A stretch of DNA of 64,000 nucleotides, from assembly GCF_006363955.1 (NCBI RefSeq), contig NZ_CP040948.1, forward strand, positions 248,001-312,000, read 5' to 3'. The position numbers and the translations under genes were made by a program. The notes beneath the pieces were generated by a model, which was not told the origin of the DNA, ran no database searches, and saw only the letters and a list, made by a program, of their open reading frames with translations. Each line of letters opens with the position of its first letter. Positions within the stretch are counted from its first letter, which is position 1. The DNA comes from Methylophilus medardicus. GTDB lineage: Bacteria; Pseudomonadota; Gammaproteobacteria; Burkholderiales; Methylophilaceae. Below, in pieces: positions 45,578-53,647 of this stretch.

Positions 45578-46306
45578 ATGCACGCCCCACATTCACCCAA
45601 ACAGAATCATTTGCTAGACGCACTTCCCGAAGCTGACTACACCCGAATCCAAGACCAACTGGAATATATATCGATGCCCTTAGGGCAGGCGTTGTATGAA
45701 TCTGGTGGGCACCTCAAGCATGTTTACTTTCCAACCACAGCCATAGTGTCTTTGCTTTATGTGTTGGAAAGCGGCGCTTCTGCGGAGATTGCCGTGGTAG
45801 GCAATGAGGGAATTCTTGGTGTGTCGCTGTTCATGGGCGGCGAGACGACGCCCAGTCGAGCAGTGGTACAAAGTGCCGGTCATGGCTATCGCATGCGTGC
45901 CAGTGCGTTGAAGCAAGAATTTAACCGGGCGGGGCCGATGATGCAGCTGTTGCTGCGTTACACCCAAGCCCTGATCACACAAATGGCGCAAACTGCGGTG
46001 TGTAATCGGCACCATTCGATTGAGCAGCAATTATGCCGATGGTTATTGTTGAGTTTAGATCGACTCTCAGCAGATGATCTCAATATGACACAAGAGCTGA
46101 TTGCTAATATGCTGGGCGTGCGCCGTGAGGGCGTGACCGAGGCCGCTGGCAAGTTGCAGCGCGCCGGATTGATCGAATATTCACGCGGCCATATCAAGGT
46201 GCTTGACCGCCCAAAATTAGAAGATCGGGTGTGTGAATGCTATCAAGTGGTTAAAACAGAATTTGATCGTCTTTTGCCAGAAATGCACAGGCGCCATCAA
46301 TCATAA
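45578..46306 (+). CDS. Crp/Fnr-family transcription regulator (copy 1)
   Basis: A 242-residue regulator: a cupin-like sensor domain (about 20-145), a dimerisation helix and a winged helix-turn-helix (about 165-225: TQELIANMLGVRREGVTEAA, RGHIKVLD). Compared with Crp the nucleotide-binding loop is altered (GILGVSLFMGGETTPSRAVV); no FNR-type N-terminal Cys cluster is present. It has AVCNRHHSIEQQLCRW and a CECYQ near the end. AGAGG precedes the ATG. It is divergent from the cfa leader, so control of cfa is possible. Ligand unknown. Confidence 0.88.
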   Translation: MHAPHSPKQNHLLDALPEADYTRIQDQLEYISMPLGQALYESGGHLKHVYFPTTAIVSLLYVLESGASAEIAVVGNEGILGVSLFMGGETTPSRAVVQSAGHGYRMRASALKQEFNRAGPMMQLLLRYTQALITQMAQTAVCNRHHSIEQQLCRWLLLSLDRLSADDLNMTQELIANMLGVRREGVTEAAGKLQRAGLIEYSRGHIKVLDRPKLEDRVCECYQVVKTEFDRLLPEMHRRHQS

Positions 46307-46358
46307 GGCATTCATTGAATGTGAGCGCATACTCCATTCAATGAGCGTGCCTTTTTTT
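46305..46358 (+). terminator. Intrinsic terminator after crp/fnr copy 1
   Basis: A two-part stem: AAGGCA (46305-46310) with TGCCTT (46348-46353), and CATTGAATG (46313-46321) with CATTCAATG (46335-46343), followed by a T-run. The outer stem begins inside the stop codon of the regulator. Confidence 0.8.
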
Positions 46359-46363
46359 TCGTA

Positions 46364-46747
46364 TCACGAGGTATGAAGCCGTCTGCGATGCAAGACATGC
46401 GCCCCCAATATGGCGGCCCCCACGCCCAATACGAGGGTGCTGGTTAAGATGGTGATGGCCATGATTACATACCAATGCGCCCCCGTGTACCAAGGCGGTG
46501 ACACCGTGATCCATAATGGAAAATACAAAATATAAACACCGAGGAGTAAGCCCACGCCTGCCCCATACCACACGCCATGCCAAGCCTCTTTCATCAGTTT
46601 AGTGTTGGCCATCAATTGCTGGGCACCTTGCGGCTGGTTGGCCATCAATGGTTTTGCGCCGCTGCTATCTACCGCATTCGCGCGCACATTTTTTTTGCCA
46701 GGTAAACCACGTGTGTCCGGCAGGCTGAATTTACGTTGGATGGTCAT
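46364..46747 (-). CDS. Two-helix membrane protein, hypothetical
   Basis: I do not recognise the family. The 127 residues have a hydrophilic N-terminal half (Gly/Asn/Gln-rich, GLPGKKNVRANAVDSS) and two membrane helices (about 55-78 and 93-118) with a short aromatic loop (WYTGAHWYV), ending in a basic HRRRLHTS. The ATG at 46747 has AAAGGA six bases upstream; the frame extends to 46807. It lies between the two crp/fnr-type genes, opposite to both. Confidence 0.6.
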   Translation of the reverse strand: MTIQRKFSLPDTRGLPGKKNVRANAVDSSGAKPLMANQPQGAQQLMANTKLMKEAWHGVWYGAGVGLLLGVYILYFPLWITVSPPWYTGAHWYVIMAITILTSTLVLGVGAAILGAHVLHRRRLHTS

Positions 46748-46932
46748 GTGGATCCTTTGTCTGGGGGGAGTATGCCATTTTAAAAAAAGCGCAGGGTACC
46801 TACTCATTGATCATGAGCCGATCAGGACTGACTCCACCGTCTGCCATCACACATAGAGGGATTAAATAATTATCCTGTGTGCATGTGGTCGAGCGTACAG
46901 AGCATGCTTGGCGGCACTGCTAAGGTGCACAG

Positions 46933-47664
46933 ATGAAACATACCCTGCAACACAATCAACTGGTCGGTTTACTGGATAAAGATTGCCATGACCGACTTCT
47001 CAAACATGGTGAGTGGGTGAGGCTGATTCCCGGGCAACAGCTCATTACCCCAGAAGAGTCTCTGGACTATGCTTATTTTCCGGTCGGCGGTGTCGTCGCT
47101 TTAATCATGCAACAGGCGAATGACAAGCCCATCGCGCTGGCGTTGGTAGGTCTAGAGGGGATGGTCGGCTTAGTCGCCGCGCTGGGGGTTCAATTAGAGC
47201 CTTATGCCGCTAACGTGTTGAGCCCTGGTTTCGCATTGCGCGTTTCTGCCAAGCATGTGTATACACTCAAAGCCAAGCATAAGCATTTTTGTCGTGCGCT
47301 GGATACCTATATTGCCGGGATTCATGCGCGTTTTGCGCAAGCCGCTGTCTGCTATGGGCAGCACGATTTGCAACAACGTTTGGCGTGGTTACTACTCACT
47401 TACAGTCAACGCGTTTCTGCAACAGAGTTTGTCATGACGCAGGCGTTATTGGCAAACCTGCTAGGTGTGCGTCGTTCTGGCATTAACAAGGCGGCCAGTA
47501 GTTTGCAAGATGCGCAGATTTTGCATTATAGCCGTGGCCAAATGCAGCTTTTAAATCCAGTGGCACTGCTAGAAAAAGCCTGCCAATGTTACGCAATGGA
47601 CACCCTGCAATCTGGCGTGGTGATCGCTCAGCATCCTCACGCGGAGGATGCCAAACCCCACTGA
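46933..47664 (+). CDS. Crp/Fnr-family transcription regulator (copy 2)
   Basis: A 243-residue paralogue of the regulator at 45578-46306. The sensor domain (about 10-140) has GLEGMVGLVAALGV and lacks the phosphate-contacting Arg expected in cNMP binders (PYAANV at that place). The winged helix is TQALLANLLGVRRSGINKAA. Both copies share AVC-(3)-H-(3)-QQ and a C-terminal C-x-CY motif (CQCYA). Ligand unknown; a redox or metal response is possible but not shown. The ATG has only a weak ribosome site (AAGGTGC). Confidence 0.85.
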   Translation: MKHTLQHNQLVGLLDKDCHDRLLKHGEWVRLIPGQQLITPEESLDYAYFPVGGVVALIMQQANDKPIALALVGLEGMVGLVAALGVQLEPYAANVLSPGFALRVSAKHVYTLKAKHKHFCRALDTYIAGIHARFAQAAVCYGQHDLQQRLAWLLLTYSQRVSATEFVMTQALLANLLGVRRSGINKAASSLQDAQILHYSRGQMQLLNPVALLEKACQCYAMDTLQSGVVIAQHPHAEDAKPH

Positions 47665-47669
47665 TGCGG

Positions 47670-48017
47670 CTAGCGTTTGAGCGCCAACGCAAGCCCAACC
47701 CCCATGGCGAAGCCCAACGCCGCGGCCATGCCGGCTGATTGCCACGGATGACCATGCACATAAATATCCGTCGCTTTTAGCGTGGCTTTTGATTGGGCAA
47801 CCAGCATGGCCTCATTCTCTAGCAGTCGTTGTTTAGCTGATTCAATCGAACGTGTGATATTGCTGCGTATCTCGTCCAACCCCTCACTACTTTGACTCGC
47901 AGTCGCCTGCAACAGTGATTGCACATCTGCAATCACGGTATGTAAATCTTCTGCCAAGGTGCGTCCTGCATCTGCGGCGGTAGCTGAATGTGTCGAAAAT
48001 GGTAAGCCTATATGCAT
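47670..48017 (-). CDS. DUF883-family (ElaB/YqjD-like) ribosome/membrane-associated protein
   Basis: A 115-residue protein with a soluble helical N-terminus (AEDLHTVIADVQSLLQATA, RSNITRSIESAKQRLLENEA) and a C-terminal membrane helix (about 95-113, AAALGFAMGVGLALAL) after HGHPWQSAG, as in ElaB/YqjD proteins that tether stationary-phase ribosomes to the membrane. AAGGA lies eight bases before ATG 48017; the frame extends to 48077. It is convergent with crp/fnr copy 2, five bases away. Confidence 0.8.
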   Translation of the reverse strand: MHIGLPFSTHSATAADAGRTLAEDLHTVIADVQSLLQATASQSSEGLDEIRSNITRSIESAKQRLLENEAMLVAQSKATLKATDIYVHGHPWQSAGMAAALGFAMGVGLALALKR

Positions 48018-48091
48018 GGTGAAGTCCTTGTGAAAACCTGAATAGAATGTGCAGGCATGCACTACCGCTGCCTGCACCGGGGGTGGCCAAT

Positions 48092-48403
48092 TTATTTCAG
48101 CCGAAGATCATTTTTGACGTGCTTGACGCCTTTGACGGTATTGGTGACGCGCGTGGCCAGATCAATTTCGGTCTGGGTGCTAACAAAACCACTCAGTTGC
48201 ACCTGATTTTTAAAAGTTTCGACATTGATCTCTGCCGATTTCAAGCCAGGCTCATGCAAAATAGCTGCAATCACTTTGGTGGTAATCACGCCGTCATCTA
48301 AATATTCGCCAGTACTTTCTTGTTTGGGCGATGTGCTACAACCGAGCAAAATAACGCAACCAAGCAAGCTTACTAACGAGGCAACACGGGGAAACTGCAA
48401 CAT
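48092..48403 (-). CDS. Second BON-domain lipoprotein
   Basis: A 103-residue lipoprotein: signal with ILLGC (lipidated Cys about residue 22), short linker, BON domain (about 35-103: DDGVITTKVIAAILHEPGL, VQLSGFVSTQTEID). ATG 48403 is chosen with GGAG eight bases upstream and a proper signal; the frame runs to 48499. It lies upstream of the DUF883 gene on the same strand (74 bp), so the two may be co-transcribed. Same family as the protein at 41671-42075. Confidence 0.85.
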   Translation of the reverse strand: MLQFPRVASLVSLLGCVILLGCSTSPKQESTGEYLDDGVITTKVIAAILHEPGLKSAEINVETFKNQVQLSGFVSTQTEIDLATRVTNTVKGVKHVKNDLRLK

Positions 48404-48610
48404 GGCATCGCTCCGATTTCTTAAAAAAGAGGAAAAGTTAAGTGTAAGCAGCCAAGTGACGCAACGCTGTTCGTTGACGCACTTAGGTGACTGATACATG
48501 CTTGTGTGGTTTGACAGACAGAACCCACCGTTTGAGCAGACTAGAGTTTATCGGGGGGATGATGTGCTTACATATCCTCTTCATGCTGGTCAACGCGAAA
48601 GGATCACTCA

Positions 48611-48862
48611 ATGCATATCGTCAATCAAAACAACCTTTTTGTTAAACCCAATACGAAGCACCGTCAGTCAAAACACACTGCGGCCAGTCGCACCCCCCTA
48701 GATCAAGACCCCCCGCAGATGGTTGAAGACAAAAGAAAAACCGTGTATGGACACACCATGGCTGATGTTGAAAAACAAATTTTAGACTGGCAGGACGAGA
48801 TGAGAGCGGAGCGAGATCAGCGCAATCGCTTTATAGTTGCAGCGGACGCTGCAAACAGGTAA
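48611..48862 (+). CDS. Small hydrophilic hypothetical protein, 83 residues
   Basis: I do not recognise the family. The product is highly polar: a basic N-terminal half (KPNTKHRQSKHTAASRTP) and a charged C-terminal helix (DVEKQILDWQDEMRAERDQR). No signal or membrane segment. The ATG at 48611 has AAAGGA seven bases upstream, and a textbook terminator follows the stop by about 20 bases, which supports a real gene. Confidence 0.6.
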   Translation: MHIVNQNNLFVKPNTKHRQSKHTAASRTPLDQDPPQMVEDKRKTVYGHTMADVEKQILDWQDEMRAERDQRNRFIVAADAANR

Positions 48863-48879
48863 GCCACACTGTTTAACAA

Positions 48880-48910
48880 AAAAGCCTCGAACCGTTGTTC
48901 GAGGCTTTTG
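48880..48910. terminator. Bidirectional intrinsic terminator
   Basis: AAAAGCCTCGAA (48880-48891) pairs with TTCGAGGCTTTT (48898-48909) around CCGTTG, between the convergent 48611 gene and sodB. Confidence 0.92.
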
Positions 48911-48957
48911 TTGGGCGTGAATCGGTCTGACTTCGATCCTAAATTTAGGATATCACA

Positions 48958-49542
48958 TTAAGCCGCAAAGTTTTTTGCTGCAAATTCCCAGTTCACTAAG
49001 TTGTTGAGGAATGTTTCAACAAATTTTGGGCGCGCATTGCGGTGGTCGATGTAGTAAGCGTGTTCCCATACGTCGATGGTCAACAGTGCGGTGTCACCAG
49101 TAGTCAGTGGCGTGCCGGCAGCCCCCATATTGACGATGTCCACAGAACCATCTGCTTTTTTCACTAGCCAAGTCCAGCCAGACCCAAAATTACCGACAGC
49201 AGACGTTTGAAAAGCTTTTTTGAACTCTTCATATGAACCCCACTTGGCGTTGATTGCTGCAGCTAAATCGCCGGTTGGCTCGCCGCCACCGTTAGGTGAC
49301 AGGCAGTTCCAGAAGAAAGTGTGGTTCCATACTTGCGCTGAGTTATTGTAGATGCCAGCGCTGGATTTTTTGATGATGTCTTCGAGAGCTGCGTTTTCAA
49401 ACTCAGTGCCTTTGATCAGGTTGTTGAGGTTGGTCACGTAAGCTTGGTGGTGTTTGCTGTAGTGGAAGTCAAATGTTTCTTCAGACATGTGAGGCGCCAA
49501 TGCATTTTTTGCAAATGGCAATGCTGGTAAGCTATGTTCCAT
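48958..49542 (-). CDS. sodB: Iron superoxide dismutase
   Basis: SodB dismutates superoxide in the cytosol. The 194 residues contain the four metal ligands: His27 (FDFHYSKHH), His75 (VWNHTFFW), Asp158 and His162 ([10 protein letters not shown]). The motif with FFWNCL and the lack of Mn-type signatures favour the iron form. AAAGGAAACACC precedes the ATG. A 13-bp inverted repeat upstream may be an operator. Monocistronic. Confidence 0.95.
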   Translation of the reverse strand: MEHSLPALPFAKNALAPHMSEETFDFHYSKHHQAYVTNLNNLIKGTEFENAALEDIIKKSSAGIYNNSAQVWNHTFFWNCLSPNGGGEPTGDLAAAINAKWGSYEEFKKAFQTSAVGNFGSGWTWLVKKADGSVDIVNMGAAGTPLTTGDTALLTIDVWEHAYYIDHRNARPKFVETFLNNLVNWEFAAKNFAA

Positions 49543-49633
49543 GGTGTTTCCTTTAATAGGTTTGTTGAAATGGTTGCCCGCTATTGCAAGCGTAAACGAT
49601 GTTGATGTTTGAGTCGCAAGGCGGGCAAAGGTT

Positions 49634-49646
49634 TACTAATTTAGTA
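49634..49646. promoter_or_regulatory. Inverted repeat upstream of sodB (IscR-like core)
   Basis: TACTAA (49634-49639) and TTAGTA (49641-49646) form arms around a single base, about 92 bases upstream of the sodB start. The core ACTAAATTAGT on the minus strand resembles the centre of type 1 IscR sites. Since SodB is an iron enzyme, control by IscR or a related iron-sulfur regulator is plausible but unproven. Confidence 0.4.
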
Positions 49647-49712
49647 GGGTTATTTTGCCATAGTTTGCTATCTTGCAAAACCTTGTGTGTACAAAGTTAT
49701 TGCGCGTGGTGC

Positions 49713-50594
49713 TTACTTTTTGCGGGCGCGCGGGTGCGCCGCGTCGTAAATTTTGCTGAGGTGCTGAAAGTCGAGATGGGTATAGACCTGGGTCGTGCTG
49801 ATGTTGGCATGCCCCAGCATTTCTTGCACTGCACGCAAGTCGCCGCTGCTTTGTAACACGTGGCTGGCGAAACTGTGACGTAGCATGTGTGGGTGCACGT
49901 GATTTTGTATGCCTTGTGCGGTCACCCAGTGATTGATACGGCTTTGTATTGTGCGGCCATGGATGCGTCTGCCTTGCTGACTGATGAATACCGCAGCTTC
50001 TGTGAGCCGTTTGCTCAACCATGTGCTGCGGATGGCTAGCCAGGCTTTGAGGGCGATGATGGCTTTGCTGCCCAGGGGGACCATGCGCGTTTTATTGCCT
50101 TTACCGATCACCGTGATCAGGCCTTCTTGCAGGTCTAGGCGCTCAAGGTCTAGACCTACTAATTCACTGAGCCGTAAGCCCGAGGAGTAAAACAGCTCCA
50201 ATATGGCACGATCACGCAGCACAATCGGTGTATCGCCTTCGATTTCGACCAGTTTGATGGTTTGCTCGATAGACAAGGCATGCGGTAAGGTCTTCGGCGC
50301 TTTTGGTGCCCTTAAGCCGACCACCGGATTGGCGGGAAATTGCTTGTGTAACACCAGATAGCGATAAAAGCCACGCCAGCTGGACAAGATGCGAGCAATG
50401 CTGCGCCCATGCATACCCTCGCTATTCAAACTAGCGATTTGGCGGCGAATATCTTGTGGGGTGAGGGTGGCCAGCGTTTGCCCATGATGGTGCAACAAGC
50501 GTTCAATATCCCGCTGGTAGTTGCTGCGCGTATGCTCACTGAGCCCACGCTCAAAATGTAAGTAGTCGAGGTAGTCGTCCAGCAGTTCATGCAT
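49713..50594 (-). CDS. xerC: Tyrosine recombinase XerC
   Basis: XerC resolves chromosome dimers at dif together with XerD and FtsK. The 293 residues show the SAM-like N-terminal domain (about 1-85) and the catalytic domain with Arg141 (SSGLRLSEL), Lys165 (GKGNKTR), His236-x-x-Arg239 (HPHMLRH), His262 (LGHANISTTQ) and the nucleophile Tyr271 (VYTHLD). The context dapF-DUF484-xerC is the standard one, identifying it as chromosomal XerC rather than a phage integrase. Confidence 0.94.
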   Translation of the reverse strand: MHELLDDYLDYLHFERGLSEHTRSNYQRDIERLLHHHGQTLATLTPQDIRRQIASLNSEGMHGRSIARILSSWRGFYRYLVLHKQFPANPVVGLRAPKAPKTLPHALSIEQTIKLVEIEGDTPIVLRDRAILELFYSSGLRLSELVGLDLERLDLQEGLITVIGKGNKTRMVPLGSKAIIALKAWLAIRSTWLSKRLTEAAVFISQQGRRIHGRTIQSRINHWVTAQGIQNHVHPHMLRHSFASHVLQSSGDLRAVQEMLGHANISTTQVYTHLDFQHLSKIYDAAHPRARKK

Positions 50595-50675
50595 GACGAC
50601 GACCTCTAAGGGCGTAGGTTACGCTGACAATTGCCGCAAGTAGATGCCTCTTGGCGGAAACCTCAGCGGGGGCTT

Positions 50676-51332
50676 TCATATAATATATCTGGCCAATGAA
50701 GCGCTCACTAGCTCTCCAATCCGGTTGAGAAACAGCGTGCCCATCCCAGCATAAAAGCGACTACGCTGCTCACTCGGGATAGCCATCAAGCCAAAGGTGA
50801 TGTCTTGATAGCGCATGGGAATTACTGCCAAGGATGCTGGCGTGTCGGTAAACCAGCCGGCGATATCCATGGTGGGTAGGGTGCCACAATAAGGTTGGCT
50901 TAAATCCTTGGCCCAGTTTTTGAGAGAGTCTTCGGCCTCGATAAACAACTCGCTGGCGGCATGGCTTTCGTTGACCCACAGTTTGAGCTGCGCATTTGGC
51001 AACTGAAAATGCGTGGCCAGAAATGCCACCACATGTGCCTGCAAAGCACTCACATCTTTGGCAAACAATAAACCCAATGTCAGCTCGTGGACTTTGTTGG
51101 CGGTGGCCTCGTTTTCTTCGGCAGTGAGAATCAGCTCGGTGAAGCGAGACTCCAGCACGCGAATTTTATCGCGCTGAGCAATCTGCTGGCGTTCGGCCAG
51201 CGAGATCGTGCCTTTGCCATGCGGACTGGGTAAAAAAAGCTCTGCCAACAAGTGCGCATGGCTTTCAAAAAAGTCCGGATGCGCCTTGAGGTATTGCTTG
51301 ATATCGTTTTCGTGAATGCTGTCTTCCATCAT
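50676..51332 (-). CDS. DUF484 family protein
   Basis: A 218-residue cytosolic protein of the DUF484 family (GAF-like fold), beginning with IKQYLKAHPDFFESHAHLL, which is typical, then a predicted coiled coil (about 45-80) and a C-terminal GAF-like region (about 85-215). Always found between dapF and xerC; a role near cell division or XerC is inferred from context only. It starts 17 bases after the dapF stop. Confidence 0.88.
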   Translation of the reverse strand: MMEDSIHENDIKQYLKAHPDFFESHAHLLAELFLPSPHGKGTISLAERQQIAQRDKIRVLESRFTELILTAEENEATANKVHELTLGLLFAKDVSALQAHVVAFLATHFQLPNAQLKLWVNESHAASELFIEAEDSLKNWAKDLSQPYCGTLPTMDIAGWFTDTPASLAVIPMRYQDITFGLMAIPSEQRSRFYAGMGTLFLNRIGELVSASLARYII

Positions 51333-51349
51333 GCTGCAATTCTAATCAT

Positions 51350-52180
51350 TTAAATGTCAATTTCGCCGTCGAATACTATTTCAGCTGGCCCGGTCATCAT
51401 GACAGGCGCATCAGCGCCTGCCCATTGAATGGTGAGGATACCGCCGCGGGTATGTACTTTTACTGGGCTTTGCAAGGTGCCGAGTTGTATGCCGCTCACG
51501 GCCGCCGCACAGGCCCCTGTGCCACAGGCCAGGGTTTCACCACTGCCACGTTCGTACACCCGCAAGTTGATCTCATGCTCGTTGAGCACCTGCATAAATC
51601 CCGCGTTGACCCGTTGTGGAAAACGCGGATGGGATTCAATTTGTGGCCCCAAGGTGGCGACCTCTGCCGTATGCACGTTATCGACCAACATGACGGCGTG
51701 CGGATTGCCCATGGATACTGCGCTAATGGTCACGGTTTCACCTGCCAAAGGTAGCGTGTAGGTTGTCGCTTGCGCGGCGGCTTCAAAAGGAATTTGTGCC
51801 GGAATAAATCGCGGTGCACCCATATTCACCGTGACTTGGCCATCAGCTTGCAACATCAGAGTGATCAATCCACTGGCAGTTTCGACCCGAATCTCATGTT
51901 TGTTGGTCAGGCCTTTTTCAACCACAAAGCGCACAAAACAACGGGCGCCATTGCCACATTGCTCGACCTCACCGCCATCTGCGTTAAAAATACGGTAGCG
52001 AAAATCGACGCCAGGCGTATCGGTGGCTTCAACCATCAATAATTGGTCGCAACCTACGCCAAGATAACGGTTGGCAATGTGCTGGATCTGGCTATGAGAT
52101 AAAGTGACAGGCGTTTGCGTGGCATCGATCACCACAAAATCGTTGCCTGCGCCCTGCATTTTGGTAAATCGCAATTTCAT
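51350..52180 (-). CDS. dapF: Diaminopimelate epimerase
   Basis: DapF converts LL- to meso-diaminopimelate for lysine and peptidoglycan. The 276 residues contain the two catalytic cysteines Cys75 (EQCGNGARC) and Cys219 ([15 protein letters not shown]). The ATG at 52180 ([15 protein letters not shown]) is the usual N-terminus; the frame extends 48 bases further upstream to 52228. It is the first gene of dapF-DUF484-xerC and is divergent from metK. Confidence 0.96.
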   Translation of the reverse strand: MKLRFTKMQGAGNDFVVIDATQTPVTLSHSQIQHIANRYLGVGCDQLLMVEATDTPGVDFRYRIFNADGGEVEQCGNGARCFVRFVVEKGLTNKHEIRVETASGLITLMLQADGQVTVNMGAPRFIPAQIPFEAAAQATTYTLPLAGETVTISAVSMGNPHAVMLVDNVHTAEVATLGPQIESHPRFPQRVNAGFMQVLNEHEINLRVYERGSGETLACGTGACAAAVSGIQLGTLQSPVKVHTRGGILTIQWAGADAPVMMTGPAEIVFDGEIDI

Positions 52181-52259
52181 AGCTGAGGATGATACCGCAT
52201 CAAGCCCTTGAAGGCATCCTAACGTCAAAGATTTATTCCTTGCGCGAAATAAACTCAGG

Positions 52260-52265
52260 TAGAAT
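52260..52265 (+). promoter_or_regulatory. -10 element of metK
   Basis: TAGAAT (52260-52265) would give a transcript starting near 52272 and a leader of about 74 bases. The -35 is weak; TTCCTT at 52236-52241 lies 18 bases upstream. Confidence 0.5.
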
Positions 52266-52271
52266 CTTTTT

Positions 52272-52345
52272 TCCCCATTTTGCGTGCCGGCTTCAGCCTT
52301 TAGTCAGCACGGTTCATTAACTTTTAACTTTTCAAGGCGTCAGAC
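52272..52345 (+). ncRNA. Structured metK leader, possible SAM-responsive translational switch
   Basis: The leader forms a hairpin CGTGC (52283-52287) with GCACG (52307-52311), enclosing CGGCTTCAGCCTTTAGTCA. The loop sequence GCCTT (52296-52300) is exactly complementary to AAGGC (52334-52338), which contains the metK Shine-Dalgarno sequence eight bases before the ATG, so a pseudoknot could block translation. This geometry resembles small SAM riboswitches that hide the ribosome site, and the CGGCTTC segment recalls the SAM/SAH class, but I cannot assign it to a known family. Five base pairs could occur by chance. Confidence 0.4.
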
Positions 52346-53509
52346 ATGAGTGAATATCTTTTTACTTCGGAATCCGTTTCCGAAGGCCATCCCGACAAAT
52401 TAGCTGATCAGGTTTCTGACAGTATTCTGGATGCCATTTTAGCCCAAGACCCAACCGCTCGCGTGGCGGCAGAAACCCTGGCAAACACAGGCTTAGTCGT
52501 ATTGGCCGGTGAAATTACCACTACGGCCAATGTCGATTACATTAAAGTGGCACGCGATGCGATTAAACGGATTGGGTATGACAACACCGATTACGGCATT
52601 GATTACAAGGGTTGCGCGGTATTGGTGGCTTACGACAAACAATCGCCTGACATTGCGCAAGGCGTAGACAACGCGAATGACGATCCGCTTGACCAAGGTG
52701 CCGGCGACCAAGGGCTGATGTTCGGCTATGCGGTGAATGAAACGCCACAATTGATGCCGTTGCCGATCTGGCTCAGCCATCGCGTGATGGAGCGCCAATC
52801 GCAATTGCGTAAAGATGGTCGCTTGCCATGGCTGCGTCCGGATGCTAAATCGCAAGTCACCATTCAATATGTGGATGGTAAACCATTCAAAATTGATACA
52901 GTGCTGGTTTCTACCCAGCACGCGCCCGACATGACGCTAGAAGCGATTCGTGAAGCGGTGATTGAAGAAATTATCAAACCGACATTGCCAGCCGAATTAA
53001 TCAAAGGTGAGATTAAATATCTGGTAAACCCGACTGGCCGCTTTGTGATTGGTGGACCACAAGGGGATTGCGGCCTGACCGGTCGCAAGATTATTGTCGA
53101 TACCTACGGCGGTGCCGCACCTCACGGCGGCGGCGCGTTCTCCGGTAAAGATCCTTCCAAGGTAGACCGTTCTGCGGCCTATGCGGGTCGCTATGTCGCC
53201 AAAAACATTGTGGCTGCCGGTTTGGCTGACAAATGTTTGGTGCAAGTAAGTTATGCCATTGGCGTGGCACAGCCAACGTCCATTATGGTTGAGACTTATG
53301 GCACCGGCAAAATCTCAGATGATCGTCTGACTCAGTTAGTGCGTGAGCATTTTGATTTGCGCCCAAAAGGCATCGTCAAAATGTTAGATTTGCTGCGTCC
53401 TATCTATACAAAAACCGCGGCCTATGGTCACTTTGGCCGTGATGAGCCAGAGTTTACCTGGGAGGCTACCGACAAAGCAGCCGCGTTGCGTGCTGCGGCA
53501 GGCATCTAA
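52346..53509 (+). CDS. metK: S-adenosylmethionine synthetase
   Basis: MetK makes SAM from methionine and ATP. The 387 residues show [16 protein letters not shown] at the start, [12 protein letters not shown] (ATP-binding) and [19 protein letters not shown] (P-loop-like). Length and motifs are canonical. AAGG lies eight bases before the ATG, inside the possible leader pseudoknot. It supplies every methyltransferase in the window; ahcY and metF at 3.3-6.1 kb complete the cycle. Ends at a strong terminator. Confidence 0.98.
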   Translation: MSEYLFTSESVSEGHPDKLADQVSDSILDAILAQDPTARVAAETLANTGLVVLAGEITTTANVDYIKVARDAIKRIGYDNTDYGIDYKGCAVLVAYDKQSPDIAQGVDNANDDPLDQGAGDQGLMFGYAVNETPQLMPLPIWLSHRVMERQSQLRKDGRLPWLRPDAKSQVTIQYVDGKPFKIDTVLVSTQHAPDMTLEAIREAVIEEIIKPTLPAELIKGEIKYLVNPTGRFVIGGPQGDCGLTGRKIIVDTYGGAAPHGGGAFSGKDPSKVDRSAAYAGRYVAKNIVAAGLADKCLVQVSYAIGVAQPTSIMVETYGTGKISDDRLTQLVREHFDLRPKGIVKMLDLLRPIYTKTAAYGHFGRDEPEFTWEATDKAAALRAAAGI

Positions 53510-53558
53510 GTTCGCATAATGATTATCGTGTGAACATATACCTGTAAAAATATTGTTC

Positions 53559-53588
53559 AAGAGGGCTTTTGGCCCTCTTTTTTTTTCA
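53559..53588 (+). terminator. Intrinsic terminator after metK
   Basis: AAGAGGGC (53559-53566) pairs with GCCCTCTT (53572-53579) around TTTTG, followed by a long T-run. Confidence 0.92.
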
Positions 53589-53647
53589 TCTTTTGCCGTT
53601 AACAGAAGATATGATAAGAGTCATTCTGATGGGGTAAGATCGTTGGT

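Noticed and set aside
43709-48479. A shared 14-base motif CGTCAACGAAC(G/A)GC at 43709-43722 and, inverted, at 48466-48479, considered as a regulator operator
   Set aside because: Two copies with one mismatch are expected many times by chance in 64 kb on both strands, and one copy lies behind a gene rather than in a promoter.
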